A stretch of 64,000 nt of DNA from the NCBI GenBank assembly GCA_000934455.1, contig KN886798.1, positions 37,460 to 101,459 of the forward strand, read 5' to 3'. Source of the stretch: Apostichopus parvimensis (taxonomy: Eukaryota > Echinodermata > Holothuroidea > Aspidochirotida > Stichopodidae). The translations under genes were made by a program, and so were the position numbers. Positions 1 to 10,869 of this stretch are shown here, in pieces; the first letter of the stretch is position 1; the number at the start of each line of letters is the position of its first letter. The notes beneath the pieces were generated by a model. The model searched no databases and was not told the DNA's origin. It saw nothing but the letters and a program-made list of their open reading frames with translations.

Positions 1-616
1 AATGAAGGTGAGCTCTTTGTTCTTTACCCAGTTGTGCTGACCCTAGAATAATATGGTTTTCTATATTCACCTCATTCACCTGAAACAATTGTGTGTCGTT
101 ACTGAAAACAATGTGACAGTGTAATTTAATTTGGAATCCCTCAATATATTTATCGAAGCAGTCGCAAATTATTATATCGAATAATCAATAAACCAAACAT
201 TAAAAAATCAATCAAAAGCGACATGTGAGTATGTTTTAGACTTGATCAAGTTCGAATTTTGTATTTGAAAGAAAGCCATGATACCTACAAATTGAAATGG
301 TATTTCGTTCTAATGATTCTGTTGTTGAAGTAGTTGTTTATCAGGAATTTACCGCATGATGGCGGGAAAGAGATGCAATCACACAGTGATCTTTGGCTCA
401 TTGAACGACCTACAAATGAGACGAAATAAAATGTTCGCCCTATTCTATTTTTTATAAAACAATATTGGATATACTTAATTTAATAAAAGAGAGAGTAAAC
501 ATGTGATATAGAAAGCATAAATGTTCAAATTTAGATAACACGAGTAAGCAAGGAATCCCTTGATTTTCCATTCATTAATTTCTTTCATAAATTCTATGAT
601 ACTATTCTCTCCTCAG

Positions 617-3291
617 ACGAAGGTGAAGATAAAAAGAAGAAGAAGAAAGAAAAGAAGAAAGAAAAGAAGAAAGAAAAGAAGGAAAAGAAGAAGGAGAAGA
701 AGGAGCAGAAGGAAGAGAAGAGAGGATTTTTCTCAAGTTTTCTCCGAAGAAGTAAGAAGGACAAACCAGAAAGCAAAAAGACTGCATCTGCGGAAGATGT
801 ACGGGATGCCAAAGAAGGGGCAAGTGAATTAAAGAGAGGCAGATTCTACAGCTTTCGGAAGTCATTTAGAATGAGCAAGCGGAACAAAGCGAAAGACAAA
901 CGAGTGAAGGAAGTGAAAGGTAGGATAGAGGATCATCCATTGAGTGATACTCTTCTAGGATATAGTGGTTAAATCCTCAAACCGTCACAGTACATGATAA
1001 CGATACTGGCATGCTTTGAGTTGTAACATCATGGGCGTAACCCCACCATTTTGAAGTGTAGGGAGGGGGATTCAGATGTAATGTCGACTGGAGGGAGGGT
1101 CTAAGATGAGGAATATCCCATCTTCTTTTCAAAATGGTCCTATATTCTGCAACGCTTGCTATTATCTGCCAATTTTGGCGTGCGGGGTTGGGGGGGGGGG
1201 AGGAGTTGGGGGCCGTGGTTGCGGCCCTATGTAACATATGGCTGTGTGTGTGGAATAAGTTTTTGTATACACAAGTAATTGTAATTTTGTCTATCATTGG
1301 TAGACAATTATAAATTTCTTCCAATTATCCTCCGTAAAATAAATATGAAGTTAAACAAACTAAAGTTGAAAGCTTGCCGATACTATTGGCACTATGACAT
1401 TAAACATTTACTAAAAGACAGCTACAAGACGGGACTTTTAAGCTATAGAATATCTCCAAAACAGGGAAGGATTATTCTTACTAGCTGTTTGGGGGAGTTG
1501 TTTATCACAAAGATTTCTGTCATATAAGTTAAAGATGACAGTTGGGTTTGTATTTCCTTTAATAATTTAACATTATACAGATACTGTGATAGGCTATATA
1601 TGTAATAGTGCATGCTACATATAGGCTTAGAGATGCAAGAAGTGGGTCTATACAGATACTGTGATAGGCTATATATGTAATAATGCATGCTTCACATAGA
1701 CAAGGAGATACACACTAAAAAAGTGGGTCTATACAGATACTCTGGTAGGCTATATATGTAATAGTAATACACAAAGTTAAGGAGATGCACACTAATAAAT
1801 TGGTCTAAACATATATTGTTATAGGCTATATATGTAATAGTGCTACACATAGGCTAGCAGATGCACACTAAGGAGTGGGTCTATACAGATACTGTGATAG
1901 GCGATATATGTAATAGTAATACACAAAGGCTAGGAGATGCACACTAAGAAGTGGGTCTATAGGTCTTTTTAATGGCACTTAGTTTCCATAATGAAATTTC
2001 GATAACAATTGAAGTCAAACCCTAAAGGAAGATAATTTACATCCTCGGTTTTAACTCCAAACTAACCTTTCAATATCGGCAAGATTCTCTAATATTTCAA
2101 TATCGACAAGAGCTTCTAACATTTTTTTTATGATATAATCTGCAAGAATCTGTAACATAACCTTTCATTCATATCATATCGAACGACAGAGCAAACGAAA
2201 CGGTTTTTGAACATGGTTTTGTTTAACGATTTTCTGCAGACGGAGTGACCAAAGAAGAACCAAACAGTGCTCAGCCTAGTTCGGAACGCAAAGGAAGTGA
2301 CGCGTCAGCAAAGTGAGTTACCTAGATGACAAAAGAAATCGAGCTTCGACAATTATTCAATTATTTATCAAGAGGATGAAAGATTATTCTGAAATTGCAT
2401 TCTTCGTCTTTCATGTATAACTGTTGGAAACACAATATCAAGGTCTCGTTTAGCAGATTCTTAAATGAACAGATACTTATGCATATTGTTGTATGTCGTT
2501 CATATTTCACAGACAAGTGCAAACATTTTTAAATGACATCAGCTTGATGACTGCTCCTCTGTTTTTGTTAAGCTGTACGCAGTAGATAAATTGCTCCTTC
2601 TATATGTAATGATCTTTTACTTTTCACCACAGAACTTTTGTTTTATGCTACCAATCTTTAGTAACGGATATATAAAATATGGTTATAGTGGGTATACTTG
2701 GCTTAAAATCGAACATCAGAATTTGAATTCCTGATCAATTTAACTGCTGATTTGCCATATTCCAACAAAACACAGGGGGAGGGGGATAGGGAGAAAAAGG
2801 AGAAAATATGGTAGAGGTAAAATTTCTATTTATTTTGTTGGTAAATCATCAGACGAGGGGAGGGGGAAGGAATGGGGCGTTGCAGGTTCTTTTCAACTAT
2901 CCTCTAGACACTTTTTGAATGTTAAATGGGATCAACTGAATCTCGCAAAAACATCATAACAAAATAATAGTACCATCATGTTTATCATACTATTGAGACT
3001 ACCTAATTGATGTGTGGGGAATGGCGAGGGCATATGTATGGAACCCTATAATAGGTACCTTTCGTGATAAAGCACTCACTTGGTACCTTGATCGTTATAC
3101 ATATCACCAGTTTCAAAAATATATGGATATTTTAAATTAGAAAAGTTCATTCTGTGTTTATTATACACATGTGACTGTTAATTCAGAAAGTTTTCTTGTT
3201 TCGTTATTTCCATAGGGCATCGTCAACTGAGAAGGAAGTAGATGTCGAAGTTGACGTGCATCAGAAAGAGAAAAAAGAAAGAGAGGAGTGA
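617..3291 (+). CDS. 3' exons of a lysine-rich protein of unknown family (partial)
   Basis: Three exons fit together: 617-919, 2240-2312 and 3216-3291. Each is preceded by a pyrimidine-rich AG and the first two are followed by GTAGGA and GTGAGT. Phases 1, 2 and stop agree, giving 149 residues before TGA at 3289-3291. The first exon starts with an acidic turn (DEGED), then about 30 residues of almost pure Lys/Glu, then a basic stretch with two similar patches (RGFFSSFLRR and RGRFYSFRKSFRMSKR). The last two exons are Ser/Glu/Lys-rich. I recognise no domain. The composition suggests a disordered basic tail, such as a cytoplasmic or nuclear C-terminus, but that is inference. The 5' part lies outside the window; the GAAG|GTGAGC at positions 4-13 could be the donor of the preceding exon, with a compatible phase. 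Overlapping Arg-rich and Phe/Ser-rich frames across 560-865 are shadows. Confidence 0.6.
1443..1560 (+). repeat. Dispersed repeat R1, partial copy
   Basis: The segment around CTGTTTGGGGGAGTTGTTTA, CACAAAGAT and GGGTTTGT is repeated with substitutions near 4230-4325 and 49360-49410. It has no coding content. The three copies define a short interspersed family; class unknown. Confidence 0.5.
1573..1965. repeat. Tandem repeat, about 5 units of 75-81 bp
   Basis: Five successive units begin with ATACAGATACTGTGATAGG or a close variant, continue through CTATATATGTAATAGT and end with AAGTGGGTCT. Units start near 1573, 1650, 1731, 1807 and 1883. They differ by small substitutions and indels, so the array is moderately old. 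It lies in the first visible intron of the lysine-rich gene. Confidence 0.85.
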
Positions 3292-3879
3292 CGTAATCTT
3301 ACTCCATAAATGATGACGTCATTCAATTTGAATGTCAAGTAAAGCTTAAAACTTCAACAGCAAAAAGGAAAAGAAAAAAGAAAAAAGAAAAAAGGAAACC
3401 AAAAAACAAGACAGCAAACCAAATGTAATATGAAAACGAGAACTAAAGAAGGGATTTGTCGATATCACTGTGTATTCAATTACAGGAACTCGTAAAGTAA
3501 TGTTATTATTGTTTTCATGATAAGTATAACGGAACTTGATTCTCAACATAAACACATGTCATTTGGTTACAGGATAAGGGAGAATATGAAACCTTGCATG
3601 GCAATGATTGTGTTCAAAACAATAACCTTTGTTTTTTGATGTATTCCATTCATAGTGTATTCTACATAATTGCATAACAATACAACTGAAACTCCAACAA
3701 ATAGGTGGGATTTAATTTTTTTTTATTAATAACCTGGGAATTAACGTTAATCATATTTTTCCATCTGTATTCAAATAACTTCTATTCACATATTCTCGGG
3801 CTCTTTATTTTTGACAAAACGAGACAAACACCAACCATCAGTCAACAAGAAGCTGAAGAATTTTTTAAGATTTTGTTTG

Positions 3880-4330
3880 GAAGATATCTAGGATGTAATG
3901 TTTCTTCACATGCAAGGTTGAAGACTTGATCAAGTCTAAATATGACATCATCGACCCACATGTACTTCACATTTGTTTATTTCCATTGTTTATTTTCGAT
4001 AATGGATATGCAATGGTTATTGGAATTGGTGAATCTAATATATTAAAGGCTGGATAAACAACCCAAGGAAGGTATTGGTTTCTGGGTGAAATTTGTCAAC
4101 ATTTCACCTTGCAAATATTGAAATAAAAATAAAGATGAAGTGCATGCCTACATATAGTATTATGAAATAAGTATAAGAAATAAGCAATAACAGCTTCAAG
4201 ATACTACATTTCAGCTGAGATACTCTATCTCCCAAACGGAGGCAGAGGTACCTCATCTGTTTGGTGGAGTTTTCTTCACAAAGATCCCAATGATATAAAG
4301 CTTAAAATGGTGGATGGGTTTGTGCTCCCT
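3880..4330 (+). repeat. Dispersed repeat R1, long copy
   Basis: It contains the perfect 14-bp palindrome GACTTGATCAAGTC (about 3927-3940), followed by ATATGACATCAT and, 300 bp later, the CTCCCAAACGG...CTGTTTGG segment. The same order and spacing recur at 48985-49420, which suggests one non-coding element of about 450 bp. No terminal inverted repeats or target duplication were found, so its class is open. Confidence 0.5.
4122..4127 (+). promoter_or_regulatory. Possible polyadenylation signal of the lysine-rich gene
   Basis: AATAAA lies about 830 bp past the stop at 3291, with a second overlapping copy a few bases on. It is the first canonical hexamer I noticed in that direction. Assignment is by position only. 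Confidence 0.3.
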
Positions 4331-5754
4331 TACAAATATGTGACTGATAATCTGGAACGATCATTTATGCATGGCATCTATTATTAGTAAGTAAGTCGTA
4401 TAACTCACTAACTAACTTTTTTCATCGTTTATTAGAAAGCTCAACATTTTTCAATTCAAAGAATTTGTTTTACTTCAGTATTAGTGCTATGTTTTCCCGT
4501 TATCTGCTACTTTCATGTTCTTTGATATTTCTGTAAATATATACTTTTCACTCCTGTATTCAATGGTTAGATCATATATAGATCGATATGTTGGCTAAGA
4601 TCTGTTCTTTTGAGACTGGTGAATCGTCATTAAAACTTATCGATAATTTGGTGACAGTTTTGGCGTAGGTTTTTTCCAAGGGTGGTTATTAAGAAGGAAA
4701 CTTAGTATTTTGTATGCTTATATACCCCATAACGTTGTTCTGAGCACCTGTTTGTTTTTAGTATTAAGTTGCCATGTCTTTTGCATTAGTTTGTACACTT
4801 TGCGTTCATTCTTATCAAGCCATGTAATATTTTACAAATTATTGTAGCATCTCAGTCGATATTATGGATAACAATCAATCGAAGTAGCGGGTTTTTATTT
4901 TTGCAGGTTCCGCATTGATCGATGATAGTACCGCACACAAATGTGGAAACGCTTTAGAGCTCCGTTTAGTATCTACACTGTATCAAGACGTAGACACGAT
5001 AAGATGTAGTCCTGATAAATTCTAAGCTGCATATTGATTAGACGGTGCATGGTTCTGAAGGACGAGCGAGTATGTACAATGTGACATCCCGAGAAATTTG
5101 AATGATCCACTTTTCGAGTTGCTGCGTTGCAGTAAACTTGAAAACCGACAGAAGTACGTAGTTTGTCGAGTTAAAAAGTTACGCTGGAAGTTACTCTCAC
5201 ATATGGACGAAAAATTGCAAAATTGTATATTTGTTGCGTTGCCCGTCAAATATCATATTTATGCAGAGTTTTCGCATGATACTAACACAGCAAAGTCTAC
5301 AACTCGTGTGTTCCTTCAGGACCACCGTAGGATCCAGTTGGCAACAGTGCCAAACAATTTATTTTCTTGCTTATAAGAAGACGTTGAATAACGACATAGA
5401 ATTGGTTTCAGTAGGTGTATTATGACCTATTTTCTGTTACAAGGGAATGTTACTTTTGGTGAGCCTTGGTGAGGTTGCTTTTAATTTCTTTTGCATTCGC
5501 GCAGGTATTTTTTTATGGGATAAGTATATAAACCAAAATATGTAATTAAAAATAATAAGCAATTAGTGGCAGTAATGAAATAAATACCAAGAAAAATAAT
5601 TATATATAATTTTGACATCATGAACCGTACCTTTTTTGTTTATGTTATATATCATTCATTCCCTTGTAATTCTTCGTATTATATAATATATTATTATATA
5701 ATATATTATATTATAAATATTATTTTCACGAAGAAAACATCTACCTCACATGAA

Positions 5755-6375
5755 CCTAGAAGTGGAGGGGATAGAAATGGATAAGAGTGGATATGAGTGG
5801 ATATGATGGGATATGAGGGGATTGGAGTGGATAGGAGGGGAAAGGAGTGGATATGAAGGGATAGCCGAGGATATGGGGGGATAGGCAGGGATAGTGGGAT
5901 TGGAGGGGATAGGAGTGGATATGATGGGATATAAAGGGGATAGGAGTTGATAGGAGTGGATAGGAGTGGATAGGAGGGGATATGAATGATTCGGAGTAGA
6001 TAGGAGGAGTTAGGAGTAGATATGAAGGGATAGCCGATGATATAAGGGGATAGGCGAGGATCGACGGGGATATGAGGTGATAGGAGTTGATATGATGGGA
6101 TATGAGGGGATAGGAGTGGATAGGAGGGGATAAGAGGGGAGTGGATAGGAGTAGAAAGAAGGGGATAGGAATGGGTAGGAGTGGATAGTAGGGGAAAGAG
6201 TGGCAATGAAGGGATAGCCGAGGTTATGGGGGGATAGGCGAGGATATACATGGATAGGAGGGGATAGTAGGATAGCTGAGGTTATGAGGGGATAGGCGGG
6301 GACAGTGGGATGGGAGGGGATAGGAGTGGATGGGAGTGGATATGAAGGGATATGAAGGGATAATAGGGGATTAAG
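5755..6375. repeat. Purine-rich minisatellite built on GGATAGGAG-type units
   Basis: About 600 bp of imperfect 10-11-bp units such as GGATAGGAGT, GGATATGAGG and GGATAGCCGA. The strand is almost free of C. Pro/Ser/Tyr-rich open frames on the minus strand are by-products of the repeat. Units are degenerate and a higher-order period of about 300 bp is visible (the AGCCGAGG...GGGGGATAGGC blocks). The stretch is flanked at 5680-5720 by an AT-only palindromic run. Confidence 0.9.
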
Positions 6376-6473
6376 GGAGGTCGAAGGAAGGGGTACGTAG
6401 GAACAAGGAGAGAAGTAGGAATTGAAACAAAGATGCAGGAAATTCTCCGGTTTCGTATTTCCAATTTCACAAC

Positions 6474-6833
6474 CTTCTAAAGCCTCATACCAAGCGCTGG
6501 ACCTCATTGTTTTGGCAACATATAATGAAAGTGAGGGTTCGGCTTCAACTTGACCATGATCATATTGAGTTATCTTGGCCCAAGCTGTTGACTTCATTCA
6601 CTGTATCGTATACACATCAAGGAGTGGGAGTAGAAAGTTCCCTACAGCGTATCAAATGCCCCGTTGAAAACTTCAAAGAGTACAACTATACGCAATGGGT
6701 ATATCCAAAACTAAATCGAAATCCTATGGTGATCTTGGAGGGACAAACGAGAAGTACACTACTATGTTTGTATAGCACGATATCCAAAAAATTGATCCAT
6801 TCTTGTCAATTATATCATCTTTATAGATGGTAA
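6474..6833 (+). other. Open frame resembling a fibronectin-III-like exon (uncertain)
   Basis: An open frame from about 6474 to the stop at 6833 has complex, protein-like composition in its first 90 codons. It includes IELSWPKL, FTVSYTH, IKCPVENF and YNYTQWVYPKL. The order of an early Trp in a beta-strand-like run, then alternating hydrophobics and a Tyr-rich strand, recalls a fibronectin type III or cytokine-receptor module. I see no convincing splice donor and no partner exon. It may be a lone pseudo-exon or chance. It sits just after the minisatellite. Confidence 0.22.
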
Positions 6834-7579
6834 CTTGACAAGTCAACACAGTTAAAAGTAACAGAGCCACACCCATTTCTCTTGTTTGTTGTCGAGATGT
6901 CATGTAGTAAAATGTTAGCAACCCGACAAAATACATGATTAAGATTTCAACTCTAAACTTTTTGTCAAGATATTGAAGTAACTGAAAGTCAGTTACCCTA
7001 CAAATATTTTCAAACTTGCTGATTTGAAGGGAAACTGGGAAAGAATTACTCCGGCCATTTTAAAATATCTTACAGATATCGAGTCACTAACTTGTCCCTC
7101 TAGATTTGTAGATATCACGCAAGCATATCGGGTGACAGATGTAAAATCGTGGGAGTTAAACCTTTTGTTGTCATAGAATACGTTGACATGTTTACATCAG
7201 TCTGAATTAGAGTACAGTGGTACGTGTAGGAAAAATATAAAAGTGTGGTGCTTAAAGGGTGTGAAGACTCGCGCAAAACGAAAGGTCTTATACCGGTAAT
7301 ATGACCTAGTTTCGAATGAGGTGTAACAGAAGTGTTAGACACCACCCATCGATCCCAGAAAATACACACACAGCTTGCTACCGCCGGTAATAAGACACTA
7401 GTGTTAAGTCAGTACATAGAGTTGCGGTCAATACCCACAGCACAGTGTATAAACGATACAGCGATGGACATCTCAGGTCCAGCTAAAGATAACAAGGTAT
7501 AACGTTTCATTACTGTCTGCATTTTGAAGCGACACAAACAAAACGTCACTTGCAAGCAACAGAAAGTTAACTTTTTCAG

Positions 7580-8909
7580 ATGGCAGCACGCGGTTTGGGG
7601 CGAGTCTTCAATGCCTTTAATGAGCTTAAATGGAATGATAAAACAGAAAGCAAGACAGTACCAAATTTAAAGATCTCCATTGCTTTAATGCAGAAACGGA
7701 GTGGTCTACCAGTTCGAAACCGGTGCGCCATTCGGTCCGAGGCCCCGAAGGCACCGCTATCCTTCTGGTCGTGAAAGTCATAGTTTCGTAAGTTGTGTCA
7801 AATGGACTGCTTGGTTTAATATGAGAGAGCGCCATCGGGTTGATCATCGAGCAGGTAGCAAGGCTCCGGTCCGTCTTTGGTTCACTAGACGAAGGATACC
7901 TCTAATTACACCTCTAATTACGCTAGACGAAGTATACCTCTAAGGTCCCGACTCTTTGCCCGCTGTTACCGCACCTGCGAAAATGGCAATTCAAACAGTT
8001 ATGAGGGTTCAGGAATTCTTCTAGGAGGAAAGGGTTAGATAAGTGGTAAGATTAGGGAGCCGTACGATTAGAAGACAGGGACTATGTATTTCGTCTTCTC
8101 TTATTTATATTTAAAAGAAATTGCATAGATGTCTGAGTTTATAATTTCAATATTTTCCGGAACAGAAACCAAAATAAATTTACAAAATAATTATTGAATT
8201 AATACCTTGATTGGCTTTCTCATTTGGCCTTTATAAATTCATGACACAGACACTATGATATCTTTGTTTTCCTTGCTTCCTACATAAACTATAGTGACAC
8301 ATTCTATACTCTCTAGTTATTCACAAAGAAGTAAGTTTGTTCTAAAAGTTTGTTCCAGTATTATTTCCCAAATCGGATCTGTATCTTATCAGGAATCGCC
8401 GCCGGTTCCAGGCACCGAGACCTTGCTGGTGCAAGTTCTAATATTCTCTGTGTTCCGACTGATCCTGAATTTGATAATACCGTTGCCTTTCTAGGGAGGT
8501 GTCCGAGCATTCCTCTACAGTGTGGAATATCAGATCTCCCTTCCCACTTGACCAAGGTTTCCACTTACATGACGTTTCATGTGCAGTTTGCAAAGCCACT
8601 GGCCGATTCTCCCACCTTATGGTCCCAGTGAAGCAAACATGCCCCTCTGATGAGTGGAACCTTGAATATGAAAGCTACTTGATGGCTGAATGGCCCCATG
8701 CGGTCCACCGCAAGTTTCAGTCATTGTGTATGGATAAAGACTCCCAACCCGTGGCAGTATCTGAAGGTGCCGCTAACGTTAATAGTTGTCGACTAACAGT
8801 GGTAGAGGCGAGGTGCTCTCACATTGGAGGGGGTCTACCGTGCGAAACGTACACCAGCGGAAATGTACGTACCTGTCCAGTTTGCACACTCAAGTGGAAC
8901 ATGGGCTAG
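7580..8909 (+). pseudogene. Decayed short-chain collagen C4-like paralog
   Basis: Two blocks match the intact gene downstream. Block 1 (about 7690-7787, ending at a GTAAGT donor) encodes a collagen triplet remnant. GAPFGPR, GPEGTA and PSGRES lie in different frames, so it is disrupted. Block 2 runs from an acceptor at 8391-8392 to a stop at 8909. It begins GIAAGS...NILCVP in one frame and continues after about 8495 in another with SCAVCKATGRFSHLMVP, EYESYLMAEW and GGGLPCETY. These correspond to PCAVCQATGR, EYRGYMMSS and GGGLPCAPY of the intact copy. The intact gene has an intron between the CAVC and EYRGYM parts; here they form one exon. The exon encoding the conserved YIRWGRTTCP segment is not clearly recognisable. 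At least two frame disruptions make a functional protein unlikely. Confidence 0.7.
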
Positions 8910-10280
8910 CCATCAGTTGCTTTTAGATTGGGGCTTAAAACTTGCATGAGTTTATAGGCGATCACTGAAATAACAAATGAATGTAAACGTTTAAGTTGTC
9001 TTACAATGATCATTAGAAACTAGTACACTGATTTAGTCATTCAGAGATTAAACATTTATTCGGAGCGATTTATTCGGAGCGGATCTTTTGATCACCTTTA
9101 TCTATAAAATCACAGTACATAAGTAAGCCTAGCTCGACCTGGCAATATTGAATTACCGCCATCTTTATGTGTAAGTGATAAGGGACGGGGGGCATTTCCA
9201 GAGTTCCAGTTCTTGTCACTCGTAACGACTTTTAAACACAAACCTGCATGTCATATAGAAGGAACTTATACCATTTAATTTAAAGGAGTTAAGGGGACGA
9301 AACCTTCGGAAGCTGCACCGTGTTCAGATATTTCATGTTCTGTAGTAACGATCTTGCACAAAACTTCATAAATCAGATGTAAGAGATAACCTTCTTTCTG
9401 ATATGTATTTTAGTTCTCCAGAGGGGATCCAGGGATCAAAGCCCCCACCGAGAAACAGTAACATTTTGATATACATTTTATGTTATTTCTAATAAATATT
9501 TCTTGTTCTCTTGGTAGAAATCTCAAAGCACAAAAAGACGTGCCAGAAAGTAGAAACAATGCTCTGGAATATATTACAATATCCATATAAAGGTCCAGGT
9601 AGCGAAGCCCCGGACGCTGTATCATTTTGAGAGACTTCGTGTTCCCATTGGCAGCACAAATATAAATATAAGTAATTTGTTTTTGTATTCTTTACCAACC
9701 TATTAAATAATAACTAGCGACAAAAGAAGAAGAAGATAACTTGCTGGTAATCATGTGGCATTAAAAGTAACCTCTCTTGGTCACAGAATAAATCCAAAAC
9801 AAACTTTTAACTTAAAATTCTGATTTCCTTGATAATACTAGGTTTCATATATATAACCTGGGGTAATGTCATTCACCGTCGTTAGGGGTGAGAGGGGAGG
9901 GGTGTTCAATTCTAAATCACGGGGGTACAAGTTTTCATCGAGATCGATCATATCACAGTTAATTGAGGAAGTAAAGAATCAGAGTCGCCCTTGTCAAATA
10001 TACATAGCCAAATGAGCAGAACTTTATTAATGACTATTTTCATTTCAATTCTTTTTTTATTCTTCGTAACGTACAATAATAACAATATATACAAATTATG
10101 TGTCAATATCGAAAGTTAAATTTATGTTACGAAAGGAAGTGATCTAAAAACCGTTGTAGACTTGTCAGGCAGGTAATTCCCTTTTGTAAATAAGAAACGA
10201 GAAGAAAATTAGAAGAGAAAGAGAAAGGTATGAAGGAATAACAATAAACCAATTGATTAATAAGTAGTCATGTATTGCTT
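8910..10280. other. Intergenic stretch without recognised genes
   Basis: AT-rich DNA downstream of the collagen pseudogene. Open frames on both strands are short and low in complexity, with no motif I recognise. There is no clear repeat. Confidence 0.5.
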
Positions 10281-10284
10281 AGTA

Positions 10285-10800
10285 TACTTCCTCTTACAAC
10301 AGGATAGCCATCGCCTAATAAATTACAAGCTCATTCTGCACGTTTTTTGTATTCTTAATGATCAATCTCCGAGTTATATGTCTGATTTGGTGAAACGCTA
10401 CACTCCAGCTATGGCATTACGGTCCCAAAGTCATCTTTCTCTAGTCATTCCTCGTACTAACAAAGTCACATATGGAGATTGTTCTTTTAGTGCAGCAGGT
10501 CCTAAACTCTGGAATTCTCTTCCTCATCACTTGAGAAATGTCACATCTATTGACACTTTTAAGAAGCATTTGAAAACTTATCTTTTTAGGCTTGAATATG
10601 GGCATTAATCTTTTTCGTTGTTTTATTCACGATACTGTGCCCAATATTATGTATATTTATATTTTTATGTTCTTTATTGTGGTTTATAACCCTGTCTTAT
10701 ATAATTTTTTTTACTTTTATTGCTGTTGTTATTACTTTTAGGTTTTCTTAATTGTGGTAATATTATATTCCAGGTATTGGTTCTTTTGTACAGTGCGCTA
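10285..10800 (+). mobile_element. 3' end of a non-LTR retrotransposon (LINE)
   Basis: The frame ending at 10608 encodes the C-terminal end of a LINE ORF2 protein. It has the signature AAGPKLWNSLPHHLRNV followed by a FKKHLKTYLF motif, well known after the reverse transcriptase of CR1/L2/Jockey-type elements. Only about the last 105 residues are present, so the copy is strongly 5'-truncated. The AT-rich DNA to about 10800 probably includes its 3' UTR. Confidence 0.8.
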
Positions 10801-10869
10801 GAGCATGTTTTATTTCATGATAACAGCACTTTAATATAATGGTATTTTATTTATTTTATTATTTTATAG

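Noticed and set aside
560-865. Three overlapping open frames (Arg/Lys-rich plus, Phe/Ser-rich minus)
   Set aside because: They are frame shadows of the lysine-rich exon; only the frame from 617 has matching splice phases.
5098-5376. 92-codon plus-strand open frame
   Set aside because: Composition is plausible but there is no known motif, no splice support and no partner exon.
5706-6597. Long Pro/Ser/Tyr-rich minus-strand open frames
   Set aside because: They are translations of the GGATAGGAG minisatellite, which lacks stops by composition.
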